Source: Massilia rhizosphaerae
GTDB lineage: Bacteria > Pseudomonadota > Gammaproteobacteria > Burkholderiales > Burkholderiaceae_D
DNA: 64,000 nt
Assembly (NCBI RefSeq): GCF_016093545.1
Contig: NZ_JADKYX010000003.1
Location: forward strand, 372,001 to 436,000
Direction: 5' to 3'
In this document: piece after piece, positions 24,563 through 33,552 of the stretch
Layout of the letters: every line of letters starts with the position of its first letter
Position numbering within the stretch: the first letter of the stretch is position 1
The notes under the pieces: model-generated
The model's database searches: none
What the model was told of the DNA's origin: nothing
What the model saw: the letters and a program-made list of their open reading frames with translations, nothing else
Made by a program: the position numbers and the translations under genes

Positions 24563-27289
24563 ATGTCCATTACCAGCGCTCCGTTCAACCTGACCGATGC
24601 CAATCGTCCCATCCGCCTGCGCATCTCCGGCGCTGACGGCCTACGCGACGATCAATTACTCGTCAAACACGTCAGCGGTGTCGAGGCCGTCTGCGGCGGC
24701 ATCGAATATTCGCTGCTGTGCGTGGCCACGCAAGCCGGCCTCGAACTGAAGCAGTTCATCGCCAACCCGGTGGAACTGCAGTTCGTCACCGACAGCGGCG
24801 GCCTGCGCGCCGTGTGCGGCATCGTCGCCGCGGCGGCCGAAGGGCAGAGCGATGGCGGACTGGCCACCTACCAGCTGATCGTGCGCGACGCCTTCGCCTT
24901 CCTCGACAAGACCAGCAACACGCGCGTGTTCCGCAACGCCAGCGAGGTCGACATCACGGACATCCTGCTCAAGGAATTCCGCCAGGCGAATCCGGTGGCG
25001 GCACGCGCGTTCGCCTATGACCTCGGCAGCCTGAAGTCGTATCCGCAGCGCGAATTCACGATGCAGTACAACGAGTCGACGGGCGCGTTCCTGCGCCGCC
25101 TGTGGAAGCGGCGCGGCATTTCGTGGTTCATCCAGCCCGGCGCGGCGAGCGAACGTGGCAGCGACGAAACGCCGCTGCACACGCTGGTGCTGTTCGACGA
25201 CGTCATGTCGCTCAAGCGGAACGCCGGCGGCGACGTGCGCTTCCACCGCGACGATGCGACCGAACGCCGCGACGTCATCACGGCCTGGCACGCCGTGCGC
25301 ACGCTGACGCCCGGCAGGATCGGCCGCCAGAGCTGGGACTACGCCACGTCCGGCGCCATGACGACGCAGGAAAACGGGATGAACGACCAGGGCGAATTGG
25401 GCAACCGCTTCGCCGCGAGCCTGGACGACTACCTCGTCGACGCGCCGCACCTGGGCGAGGACGATGCCGACTACCGCAGCCTCGGCGTGGCGCGCATCCA
25501 GCGCCACGAGTACGAGGCCAAGACCTTCCAGGGCGAAGGCAGCGAGCGCAATATGTGCGTCGGCCAGTGGAACACCGTCGTCGGCCATCCGGAGCTGGAC
25601 CAGCATCCCGAGGGCGGGCGCGACTTCGTCGTCACGGAGCTGCGCGTGGAGGCCGAGAACAACCTGCCCAAGACGCTCGACGAGCAGGCGCGCCGCCTGT
25701 TCTCGCTGAACCGCTGGCGCGAGGACAGCGCGGCGCTGGCGCAGGCGAGCGCGGAACGCGGCGTGCGCTACACCAACCGGTTCAGCTGCGTGCGGCGCGG
25801 TGTGCCGATCGTGCCGGCCTACGACCCGCGCGTGGACCTGCCGCGCACGGAGCTGCAATACGTCACCGTGGTCGGGCCGGTGAACGAAGAGATCCATTGC
25901 GACCATCTCGGCCGCGTCAAGGTGCGCTTTCCCGGCTGCCGCGAGGACGACCACGCGCACGCGCAGGGCGCGGGCGCGTCCGGCAGCGACCGCGACTCGG
26001 CCTGGGTCCAGGTGGCGAACCCCTGGGCGGGCGACCAGTACGGCACGATCTCGCTGCCGCGCGTGGGCCACCAGGTGCTGTGCGCCTTCGTCGGCGGCGA
26101 TCCGGACAAGCCCTTGATCATCGGCCGCGCGCACGGCGGCAGGACGCCGCCGCCGTCGTTCAGCCGCACGAGCCGCCTGCCGGGCGACCGTTACCTGTCC
26201 GGCATCGTCAGCCGCGAAGGCAAGTCGCAGCGCTACAACCAGCTGCGCCTGGACGACACGCCGGGCGAGATCAGCACCCAGCTGGAAAGCGTGCACGCGC
26301 GCAGCCAGCTGAACCTCGGCTACCTGACGCACCCGCGCCAGGACGGCCGCGCCGACCCGCGCGGCCAGGGCTTCGAACTGCGCACGGACGACAGCGGCGC
26401 GATCCGCACGGCCAAGTCGCTCTTGATCTCGGCCTGGAAACGCCTGGACGCCGCCGGGACGCAACTGAGCGGCAACGAACATCTCGCGCTGATGCAGGAC
26501 TGCCTGGACCTGTTCAAGACACTGGGCGACTACGCCGCCCAGCACCAGGGCCTGCCGGTCGACCCGGCGCCGCAGGACGCGCTCAAGGCCGACCTCGAAG
26601 CCGCGCCGGGCGCGCGCGGCGCCGACGTGGCGGGCGACGCCAAGCCGACCGTGAGCCTGACCGGCCCGGCCGGCATCGCGTTCAGCACGCCGAAGACGAT
26701 CGTCAGCTACGCCGGCGTCAACCTGGACACGGTCGCGCAACAGCACATGCAGCTGGCCAGCGGCAAGCGCTTCAACGTCAACGCCGGCAAGGGCATCTCG
26801 CTGTTTTCGCACAGCGACGGCATCACGCAGATCGCGCACAACGGCGACTTCACGATGCAGAGCCAGCACGACGACATGAAGCTGGTCTCCGCGAAGGACA
26901 TCAAGGTCACGGCGGCCAAACGGATGATCGCGATGGCCCAGGACGAGATGACGTTCATCGTCAGCGGCGGCGCTTACCTGAAGCTGAAAGGCGGCGACGT
27001 CGAGATCGGCGGACCGGGGAATTTGACCGTCAAGACGGCGGAGCATCACTGGAACGGGCCGGCGAGCGGGAAGACCGAGATCCCGACGTTCGATGCGGGG
27101 ACGTTCGAGCGCACGCCGCGGCTGGTCCGCGCCACCGACGGCAAGCCGGTCGAGGGCATGCAGGTGCACATCGAGCGCGACGGCGCCGATGCGCTCACCG
27201 GACAAACCAATGCGGCCGGCGAGGGCCCGAAGATCAAGGGCGACCGGCTGGAGCAACTCAAGGTGACGTTCAAAAAACTGTTGAAGTAA
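24563..27289 (+). CDS. vgrG: Type VI secretion tip protein VgrG (first island)
   Basis: Spike protein of 908 residues. The N-terminal phage gp44-like part (about 1-300, with SGVEAVCGGIEYSLLC and YNESTGAFLRRLWKRRGISWF) leads to the gp5 OB-fold (about 430-500, VTVVGPVNEEIHCDHLGRVKVRFPG). A DUF2345-type beta-rich extension and a short transthyretin-like C-terminus (FERTPRLVRATDGKPVEGM...) follow. The C-terminal extension probably docks the lipase effector encoded 11 bp downstream. No T6SS sheath, tube or membrane-complex genes are in the window, so this is an orphan vgrG locus. The start at ATG 24563 is chosen by homology; an ORF extension upstream does not look like protein. Confidence 0.93.
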   Translation: MSITSAPFNLTDANRPIRLRISGADGLRDDQLLVKHVSGVEAVCGGIEYSLLCVATQAGLELKQFIANPVELQFVTDSGGLRAVCGIVAAAAEGQSDGGLATYQLIVRDAFAFLDKTSNTRVFRNASEVDITDILLKEFRQANPVAARAFAYDLGSLKSYPQREFTMQYNESTGAFLRRLWKRRGISWFIQPGAASERGSDETPLHTLVLFDDVMSLKRNAGGDVRFHRDDATERRDVITAWHAVRTLTPGRIGRQSWDYATSGAMTTQENGMNDQGELGNRFAASLDDYLVDAPHLGEDDADYRSLGVARIQRHEYEAKTFQGEGSERNMCVGQWNTVVGHPELDQHPEGGRDFVVTELRVEAENNLPKTLDEQARRLFSLNRWREDSAALAQASAERGVRYTNRFSCVRRGVPIVPAYDPRVDLPRTELQYVTVVGPVNEEIHCDHLGRVKVRFPGCREDDHAHAQGAGASGSDRDSAWVQVANPWAGDQYGTISLPRVGHQVLCAFVGGDPDKPLIIGRAHGGRTPPPSFSRTSRLPGDRYLSGIVSREGKSQRYNQLRLDDTPGEISTQLESVHARSQLNLGYLTHPRQDGRADPRGQGFELRTDDSGAIRTAKSLLISAWKRLDAAGTQLSGNEHLALMQDCLDLFKTLGDYAAQHQGLPVDPAPQDALKADLEAAPGARGADVAGDAKPTVSLTGPAGIAFSTPKTIVSYAGVNLDTVAQQHMQLASGKRFNVNAGKGISLFSHSDGITQIAHNGDFTMQSQHDDMKLVSAKDIKVTAAKRMIAMAQDEMTFIVSGGAYLKLKGGDVEIGGPGNLTVKTAEHHWNGPASGKTEIPTFDAGTFERTPRLVRATDGKPVEGMQVHIERDGADALTGQTNAAGEGPKIKGDRLEQLKVTFKKLLK

Positions 27290-27300
27290 GCGGGAGCGGC

Positions 27301-29448
27301 ATGGAAGGCATGACAATGGACGGCCCGACCGTAATCACGGTGGGCGACGGCAGCGGCAGCACGCTGCTGAATGAGAGTTACCTGGACGTGGTGATGCAAT
27401 TGCCGCTGCCGGGGATCGTGATCTTCGTGCACGGGGTGAATTCGGATGGGGAGTGGTTCCAGGCGGCGGAGCGTGGCTTGTGCGACGGCTTGAACAAGCG
27501 CCTCGCGCGGCAGGATTGGCAGATCGTGCACGCAAACACGGAAGGCGGGCAGTTGAAGCCGGTCGCATACCTGGACGATCTGACGGCCGACGGATACCTG
27601 AATCCGGACAAACAGCCGGATACGTTCATCGCGCCGGATGCCCACTTCTCACCCGTCATCCAGTTCCGCTGGGGCTACAAAGCGAGCGCCGACGATTTGC
27701 AGACCTATGGCGACGGCATTTACCTGAACGAGCAGAATTATTGGGGCGGCGGGCCCTTCGCCAACGGCTGCACGTCGCTGCCGGATTTGTGGGGCCAAGG
27801 CCTGAACGATCAGCTTTTCCTTTGGCTGCACGCGCAGCACCTGAACCCCACTAACGACCGCATGGTATATGCTTGTCCGCCACGTCCGTATTACGTGCTG
27901 GCTGCATTGCGGCTTGCGAAGCTGGTCAAGGCAATCCGGGAAAAGCAGGCGGACGTGCCTATCACCATCGTGTGTCACAGCCAGGGCAATATGGTCAGCC
28001 TGGCGGCTGCGTTTCTCGGCGATCGGCTCGGTGAGGTCAAGGACGGCGCCGGAAAGCTAGGCCGCTGCGTGGCCGACAGCTACGTACTGTGCAATCCGCC
28101 GTACAGTCTGGTGCAGAAGAACATCGTCGAGGCATGGTCGGGCACCGAGATGGCGGCCGGGGAATTGCACTGGGGCCGGCAGACCTTCAAGGCGCGCAGC
28201 ACCACCTTGAAGAACTTCTTCGAAATTATCGGGAAACAGGCGGCAAAAGCGCAAGCGCCGGAAAAGATCGATGAGTTCATGAAGAACGAGGCGCACGAAT
28301 TCACGGCAAAAGCGGATCGCGAGCAGTGGGGGTACGGTCCGAACAAGACGAACCATGGCCGGGTTACCTTGTACTTCAATCCTCACGACCAAGTCATTTC
28401 AGCCAGTCCGGTCCAGGGTATCGGCTGGCGCGGGATGAGCCAGAAAGAAATCGATGCGACAGGAGCTCACGGTGTGTTCTGCCAGCGCGTATTCGCCGAA
28501 AAATTTACTGTAGGGAAAGAAAACGTCAAGACCTACCATTTCTGGAAGAATCATCATGGCGTCGGATTGAAACCCGGCAGTCGGCATTTCTGGTATCCCG
28601 AATCGCCGCGGGCGAAGTACGCGATCAAGAAAGGCTTGGACGCGAACAAGAACTGGATTGCCAAGGTGGCGACTGTCTTCACGGCGCCGATCTTTTACCT
28701 GGTCACGGCTGTCATCGATATCCGCATCAACGCGCTCCCGGACGACGATTGGGAAACGCCGCTGGAGGCCCCGAAGTTACCGGAACCGTTCGAGCCGAAG
28801 TCGAAACGTTTTGGGAAAATCGACGATGTATTTGACGAAGGAACGGATGCGCCCGGCGCCAGTCGTGACAGGGAGCGCGTGCGTGACGACGACGATCCCT
28901 ACAATACCGAAAAAGGAGGGGCTGCCGAGGGGAACAAGGAAACCGAGGCAGCCCTGCGCTACGAGCATCACGCCCTGCTGCGGATGAGGGCAAGGCGCGA
29001 AGACTTGTACATAGACTCGGACAAGAGCAAGGGATCGTATCGGGAATCGGAATTCGTCACCGAGGAGGATAATCCCGACCGCGCCAGCGATGATTACAAG
29101 GCCTGGCGTGCGAAAAAGATCAAAGAAACGCTGGCCGAGAATGTCAAGGCGCCGGCTACCGATCACTCGTCGATCATGACGAATCCGGATCATGCCAGGA
29201 TGGCGTTGGCGTATGACATTCCGGTTGGGGTGTGTCATATAAAAAGCGACGATATGCGAGTATTTCGGCAAATGGCAGATTGGCGATATTTAAGCGGTTT
29301 AGATGACGGGAATATCTTCAAGGAATTCATCGAATACTTAAAAATTGGAAAATTCAAAGGAAATGTTGTCTACGACTGGGCGAAAAACGATCCCGAGGGG
29401 AGAATGCCCAATAAGATTGTCGACGAGCGAAACATGCTCGGTCTTTGA
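27301..29448 (+). CDS. tle3: T6SS phospholipase effector, Tle3-like
   Basis: Alpha/beta hydrolase of 715 residues directly behind vgrG. The N-terminal hydrolase core has IFVHGVNSDGEWF (about 41-53) and the nucleophile elbow CHSQGN with Ser227; the first glycine of the usual GxSxG is replaced by Cys225. NPHDQVIS near residue 360 matches the DUF3274 region of Tle3 lipases and may supply the catalytic Asp. A hydrophobic segment (VATVFTAPIFYLVTAVIDI, about 458-476) could contact membranes. Family members hydrolyse phospholipids of rival bacteria in the periplasm. Codon GC falls steadily toward the 3' end, and the last ~400 bp are clearly AT-rich. Start ATG 27301 with a GGGAG site. Confidence 0.85.
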   Translation: MEGMTMDGPTVITVGDGSGSTLLNESYLDVVMQLPLPGIVIFVHGVNSDGEWFQAAERGLCDGLNKRLARQDWQIVHANTEGGQLKPVAYLDDLTADGYLNPDKQPDTFIAPDAHFSPVIQFRWGYKASADDLQTYGDGIYLNEQNYWGGGPFANGCTSLPDLWGQGLNDQLFLWLHAQHLNPTNDRMVYACPPRPYYVLAALRLAKLVKAIREKQADVPITIVCHSQGNMVSLAAAFLGDRLGEVKDGAGKLGRCVADSYVLCNPPYSLVQKNIVEAWSGTEMAAGELHWGRQTFKARSTTLKNFFEIIGKQAAKAQAPEKIDEFMKNEAHEFTAKADREQWGYGPNKTNHGRVTLYFNPHDQVISASPVQGIGWRGMSQKEIDATGAHGVFCQRVFAEKFTVGKENVKTYHFWKNHHGVGLKPGSRHFWYPESPRAKYAIKKGLDANKNWIAKVATVFTAPIFYLVTAVIDIRINALPDDDWETPLEAPKLPEPFEPKSKRFGKIDDVFDEGTDAPGASRDRERVRDDDDPYNTEKGGAAEGNKETEAALRYEHHALLRMRARREDLYIDSDKSKGSYRESEFVTEEDNPDRASDDYKAWRAKKIKETLAENVKAPATDHSSIMTNPDHARMALAYDIPVGVCHIKSDDMRVFRQMADWRYLSGLDDGNIFKEFIEYLKIGKFKGNVVYDWAKNDPEGRMPNKIVDERNMLGL

Positions 29449-29466
29449 TTATTGAGAAAGCGATAC

Positions 29467-30942
29467 ATGCGTAGTCTTACCAGCACATCGATCCGTCGTG
29501 TCGCATGCGGCACTTTTGTCTTCGCGCTAGCATTGTTCGTGTCGCTCTGGATGATGTGGCGTGCCGATCCAGACGCTACGCGCTCTTCCACCAGTGCCCA
29601 AATTTTTACCAGATTGTTTGCGCTCCCTGCGACGTTTGCCGCGATCACTCTTGGCGTTATGACCGTTTTTTCCTCACGTCCCGCACGCGCCGAGGCGGTC
29701 GCGAAACCCGTGGAGACCACGCAGAAGGCGCGACCATTCATGGCTCAGGTGGTGGGATTGCAGTGGCTGAATCCGTTGCAGCGCCGGGACTATCCCACTG
29801 AATGGCAGCTGCTGTGGACACTCGGTATAGTGGGACCAAACAAGAATGACGATATGGTTCGCGCTAAGCCTGAGAAATATGGCAAGTTGCAGGCTATCGG
29901 TTCGATTGCTGTCGGGAACGATGGTAAAGAAACCTTTAAGGGATACCATCATAAATATATTGAGGAATTGATATACGCATACCACGATATCTACTTCATG
30001 GATTCGAATTATTTTTATAATGCACATTCCAGAGAAGATAAGTCGACATGGAGAGAGCTGGCAGGAATCCATATTGAATATGCCATTCCCAAGGACAAGC
30101 TCGATCCCGTCGAATCAGGAAATTATCTGCGAGATATCCTGATCAATACTTTCAGCATCGGGAGCAAATCGTTCCCGAATGCTTGGACCCGCAGTACTCC
30201 CCCCGACGTGCGCATCACCATGGGCGGCGCGAACGCCGGCTTCACGTCGCTGTCCGCCGCGCTGGACTACCTGCAAGCCCATCCGAACGAAACGGTCTGG
30301 GTCATGAACTGGGACGCCCCGAGCCGTCCGAAAGACCGCCAGATCAACGAAAACATGGTGCAACTGATCCTGGCAGGCCCCAACTACAAGACGGAACGCG
30401 CGCCGCTGGCCTGGCTCGGCTATCCGGCCAGCGCCAAGGTGTCGGACTTCGACAGCGCCAAGGACAAGCCGCCGCGCGTCATCCAGGCCTGGAAGGCGGC
30501 GGTCGAGAAAGCGGCGCACAACGCCGGCAAGCAGACGACTGACGTCGGCTACGTCATCCACGACGCCAGCAACAACAAGCCGACGATGTCCGACCGTATC
30601 GCGGCGCTCGCGCGGACGGTGACCGAGGAGATGCCGGAACTGGATTTCACGAAGCACGCGTTCAACACGCCCGAGCTGCTGGGCGAGATGGGCGCGGGCA
30701 CGGCGCTGACGAACGTCGCGCTGGGCATCGCCTACGCCAACCACATCGGCAAGACCGTGCTCGTCGCTGGCACGACGGACGAGGCCCAGCCGATCGCGAC
30801 CGTCGTGGTGCCGCCGGCCGTCGTTCGGCCGATCCGGCCCGACGAGCCATGGTTCCGTGCCCGGGGCGAGAACGCGGCTCATCTGGCCTGGTGGGGCATC
30901 CGTCATGACGTCAAAGATATCGAGCAAGGCTATTCCCGCTGA
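29467..30942 (+). CDS. Tla3-like T6SS adaptor (DUF2875)
   Basis: Protein of 491 residues resembling DUF2875 proteins such as Pseudomonas Tla3, which carry a Tle3 lipase to its VgrG. Two N-terminal hydrophobic segments (about 12-32 and 46-64) suggest membrane anchoring. The rest is soluble and contains VGLQWLNPLQRRDYPTEWQ and the conserved GPNYKTERAPLAWLGYPA block. Base composition changes abruptly: the first half (to about 30190) is AT-rich like the lipase 3' end, while the second half is high-GC like vgrG. That suggests recombination within the gene. The start is ATG 29467; an in-frame TTG at 29452 is the alternative. Confidence 0.78.
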   Translation: MRSLTSTSIRRVACGTFVFALALFVSLWMMWRADPDATRSSTSAQIFTRLFALPATFAAITLGVMTVFSSRPARAEAVAKPVETTQKARPFMAQVVGLQWLNPLQRRDYPTEWQLLWTLGIVGPNKNDDMVRAKPEKYGKLQAIGSIAVGNDGKETFKGYHHKYIEELIYAYHDIYFMDSNYFYNAHSREDKSTWRELAGIHIEYAIPKDKLDPVESGNYLRDILINTFSIGSKSFPNAWTRSTPPDVRITMGGANAGFTSLSAALDYLQAHPNETVWVMNWDAPSRPKDRQINENMVQLILAGPNYKTERAPLAWLGYPASAKVSDFDSAKDKPPRVIQAWKAAVEKAAHNAGKQTTDVGYVIHDASNNKPTMSDRIAALARTVTEEMPELDFTKHAFNTPELLGEMGAGTALTNVALGIAYANHIGKTVLVAGTTDEAQPIATVVVPPAVVRPIRPDEPWFRARGENAAHLAWWGIRHDVKDIEQGYSR

Positions 30943-30954
30943 CACGAGGCCCGC

Positions 30955-31218
30955 ATGCGCAAAGTGATCCGCCTGAACGACCCGACCACGCACGGCGGCA
31001 AGGTCATCACGGCATCTTCCAACAGCAAGGTGCTGGGGATCGCCGTGGCGCGCAAGGGCGACCGCTGCCTGTGCCCGATCCGCGGCCACGACAACTGCGT
31101 GATCGCGGAGGGCGATCCGCACGTGTTGATCGATGGCGTGCCGGTCGCGTTCGAAGGCCATGCGACCAGTTGTGGGGCCAAGTTGATCTCGACCGTGGGC
31201 GCGAGCGGTCGTGGTTGA
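30955..31218 (+). CDS. PAAR-domain spike-sharpening protein
   Basis: Protein of 87 residues consisting of a single PAAR domain (RLNDPTTHGGKVITAS, DRCLCPIRGHDNCVIAEGDP, AFEGHATSCGAKLIST), which caps the VgrG trimer of type VI secretion systems; the Cys/His positions fit zinc binding. It closes the vgrG-lipase-adaptor operon, 12 bp after the adaptor gene. No candidate immunity gene for the lipase follows: the next gene is a convergent LysR regulator. Confidence 0.92.
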   Translation: MRKVIRLNDPTTHGGKVITASSNSKVLGIAVARKGDRCLCPIRGHDNCVIAEGDPHVLIDGVPVAFEGHATSCGAKLISTVGASGRG

Positions 31219-31232
31219 GCGTCGTTCCTCGA

Positions 31233-32183
31233 TCAGCGCTCCGGCGGCGCGACGATGCCGAAGGCTTGCGGCACCGCCACGCGCATGATGTCGATGAAAC
31301 GGCGCAGCCGCGCCGGATAAAAGCGCGCTGGAGGATAGATCAGCCAGATCGGCAGCGGCGCCGCCTGCCATTCCGGCACCAGCTGCACGACGCGGCCCGC
31401 TTCCAGTTCTTCCCGCAGCGCCCAGCGCGACCCGATCGCCGCGCCCACGCCCAGCACGACGGCATTGCGCATCGCATATAGATTGTCCGTGTACAGGCGC
31501 GGCCGGATATCGAGGCGCGCGGTCTCGCCGCGCTGCGCATGGGTCAGCGTCACCTCGTCGCGATAGAAATGGCTGACGGCGACCCAGGGCAGGCGCGCCA
31601 GTTCGTCCGGATGCGCGGGCAGGGCGCCGCCGTCGAGCAGGGCCGGCGCGGCGACGACGATGCGCGGCACGTCGCCCAGCCGGATCGCCACCACGGACGG
31701 ATCCGTAATGTCTCCCACGCGGATCGCGCAATCGATGCCTTCGCCGATGAAGTCGGGCGTGCGGTCGTGCAGGGTCCAGTCCACCGTCATGCGCGGATAG
31801 CGCGCCAGGTACGCGGCCAGCGGCGTCACCAGCTGCTGCTGGCCGAACGCGTGCGGCGCGACGACGCGCAGCATGCCGACCGGCTCGTCCACCGCGCCCC
31901 GGATCTCGCTCTCGAATTCCTGCCAGCCCGCGATGAGTTCTTTTGCCCGGGCATAGCAGCGCATGCCGTCGTCCGTCAGCTTCATCGCGTGCGTGGACCG
32001 CTGCAGCAGGCGCACGCCCAGCGATTTCTCCAGAGCTTTCAGGCGCCGGCTGATCGTCGGCTGCGTCGTCGCGAGCGCCCGCGCGGCGGCGGACAGGCTG
32101 CCGGCGTCCACGATGCGCACGAAGGTTTCGACCAGCATCATACGGTCGGCAGATGGATTGATAATCGAAAAGTCTGTGCTCAT
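31233..32183 (-). CDS. LysR-type regulator of the divergent MFS exporter
   Basis: Protein of 316 residues with the LysR helix-turn-helix near the N-terminus (ETFVRIVDAGSLSAAARALA, TTQPTISRRLKALEKSLG) and a C-terminal effector-binding domain. It belongs to the subgroup with KLTDDGMRCYARAKEL after the DNA-binding domain. It is transcribed away from an MFS transporter gene 97 bp off, so it probably controls that gene. The ATG at 32183 is chosen because the DNA-binding domain begins just after it; a longer reading frame upstream would cover the shared promoter. Confidence 0.9.
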   Translation of the reverse strand: MSTDFSIINPSADRMMLVETFVRIVDAGSLSAAARALATTQPTISRRLKALEKSLGVRLLQRSTHAMKLTDDGMRCYARAKELIAGWQEFESEIRGAVDEPVGMLRVVAPHAFGQQQLVTPLAAYLARYPRMTVDWTLHDRTPDFIGEGIDCAIRVGDITDPSVVAIRLGDVPRIVVAAPALLDGGALPAHPDELARLPWVAVSHFYRDEVTLTHAQRGETARLDIRPRLYTDNLYAMRNAVVLGVGAAIGSRWALREELEAGRVVQLVPEWQAAPLPIWLIYPPARFYPARLRRFIDIMRVAVPQAFGIVAPPER

Positions 32184-32280
32184 ACGTGTATCGTATAACA
32201 GTTCGACGCCCGCCGCTGCTACACGCGCGTTTCCGCCATCTCCATAATGCGATGCAACATCACTCACCGGAGTCACCACC

Positions 32281-33495
32281 ATGAGCATCGCACACACCGC
32301 CCCGGCCGCCGCACCGGCGCACACGCGACTGACCTCGCCGCTGATCTTCCTGCTGGCCGCCAGCACCGGCCTGTCCGTCGCCGCCCTCTACTACAGCCAG
32401 CCCACGCTGGGCATCCTGGCCGCCGAGCTCGACGCCAGCAACCGGGCCGTCGGCTGGATTCCGACCTTGACGCAATTCGGCTACGCCCTCGGCCTGCTGT
32501 TCCTGGCGCCGCTGGGCGACCGCTTCGACCGCCGCACGATCATCGTCGTGAAATCGCTGCTGCTGGCCGCCGCGCTGCTGGCCATCGGGGTCGCGCCGAA
32601 CCTGGCCGTGCTGCTGGGCGCGAGTCTCGCCGTCGGCCTGCTGGCCACCGTCACCCAGGACATCGTCCCGGCCGCCGCCACGCTGGCCCCGGCCGAGCAC
32701 CGCGGCCGCATCGTCGGCACCGTGATGACGGGGCTCCTGCTGGGCATCCTGCTGTCGCGCGTCGTCGGCGGTGTCGTGGCAGAGGCGTTCGGCTGGCGCG
32801 CCGTGTTCGTCGGCGCCGCGGGCATCGCCGCCCTGACGGCCGCCGTCCTGGCCCGCTGGCTGCCGCGCTTCAAGCCGACGAGCACCGTCACCTATCCAGC
32901 CCTGCTGGCGTCGCTGGCCGCGCTGTGGAAACAGCACCGCGCCCTGCGCCTCGCCGCGACGGCCCAGGGCCTGCTGGCGGTCGGCTTCTCGGCGTTCTGG
33001 TCCACGCTGGCCGTGATGCTGCATGGCGCCCCGTTCCACCTCGGTTCGGCCGCCGCCGGCTCGTTCGGCCTGGCCGGTGCCGTCGGCGCGCTGGCCGCCC
33101 CGTTCGCCGGCCGCCTGGCCGACCGCCGCGGTCCGCAATGGGTGACCCGCCTCGGCGCCGCCTTGTCCGTCGCCTCGTTCGCCGCCATGTTTGCCATGCC
33201 GCACCTGTCGACGCAGGCGCAGCTGGTGCTGCTGGCCCTGGCCACCGTCGGTTTCGACCTGGGCGTGCAGGCGACCCTGATCGCCCACCAGACCATCGTC
33301 TACGGCATCGCGCCGGAAGCCCGCAGCCGCCTGAACGCGGTCCTGATGACCACGATGTTCGTCGGCATGGCGGCCGGCGGCGCCCTCGGCGCCCAGGCGC
33401 TGGCTGCATGGGGCTGGAACGGCGTAGTGGCCCTGGCCGTCGGTGCGAGCCTGGCCGCGCTGGCGGTGCGCATGCGGGCCGCGTCGGCAAAATAA
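32281..33495 (+). CDS. MFS transporter (arabinose-efflux-permease type)
   Basis: Inner-membrane protein of 404 residues with 12 predicted helices. The N-terminal half has the MFS motif LGDRFDRRTIIV between helices 2 and 3, and YYSQPTLGILAAEL at the start of helix 1, seen in YnfM/Bcr-like efflux proteins. The substrate is unknown; small-molecule or sugar efflux is usual in the group. Divergent LysR regulator upstream. The gene ends at a strong symmetric hairpin shared with the convergent acyltransferase gene. Confidence 0.9.
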   Translation: MSIAHTAPAAAPAHTRLTSPLIFLLAASTGLSVAALYYSQPTLGILAAELDASNRAVGWIPTLTQFGYALGLLFLAPLGDRFDRRTIIVVKSLLLAAALLAIGVAPNLAVLLGASLAVGLLATVTQDIVPAAATLAPAEHRGRIVGTVMTGLLLGILLSRVVGGVVAEAFGWRAVFVGAAGIAALTAAVLARWLPRFKPTSTVTYPALLASLAALWKQHRALRLAATAQGLLAVGFSAFWSTLAVMLHGAPFHLGSAAAGSFGLAGAVGALAAPFAGRLADRRGPQWVTRLGAALSVASFAAMFAMPHLSTQAQLVLLALATVGFDLGVQATLIAHQTIVYGIAPEARSRLNAVLMTTMFVGMAAGGALGAQALAAWGWNGVVALAVGASLAALAVRMRAASAK

Positions 33496-33509
33496 GCAGT
33501 GGCAAGAAC

Positions 33510-33549
33510 GCACGGCGCCAGGCCACCGCAACGCGGCCTGGCGCCGTGC
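33510..33549. terminator. Symmetric hairpin between convergent genes
   Basis: Perfect 15-bp stem GCACGGCGCCAGGCC/GGCCTGGCGCCGTGC with a 10-base loop, lying within the 57-bp gap between the convergent MFS and acyltransferase stops. There is no long T tract on either side, but its position and stability suggest a bidirectional terminator. Confidence 0.65.
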
Positions 33550-33552
33550 TCT

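Noticed and set aside
25102-27300. N-terminal extension of the lipase frame through vgrG
   Set aside because: The in-frame sequence before 27301 is Arg/Ala/Gly-rich noise overlapping vgrG; the lipase starts at ATG 27301 with its own ribosome binding site.
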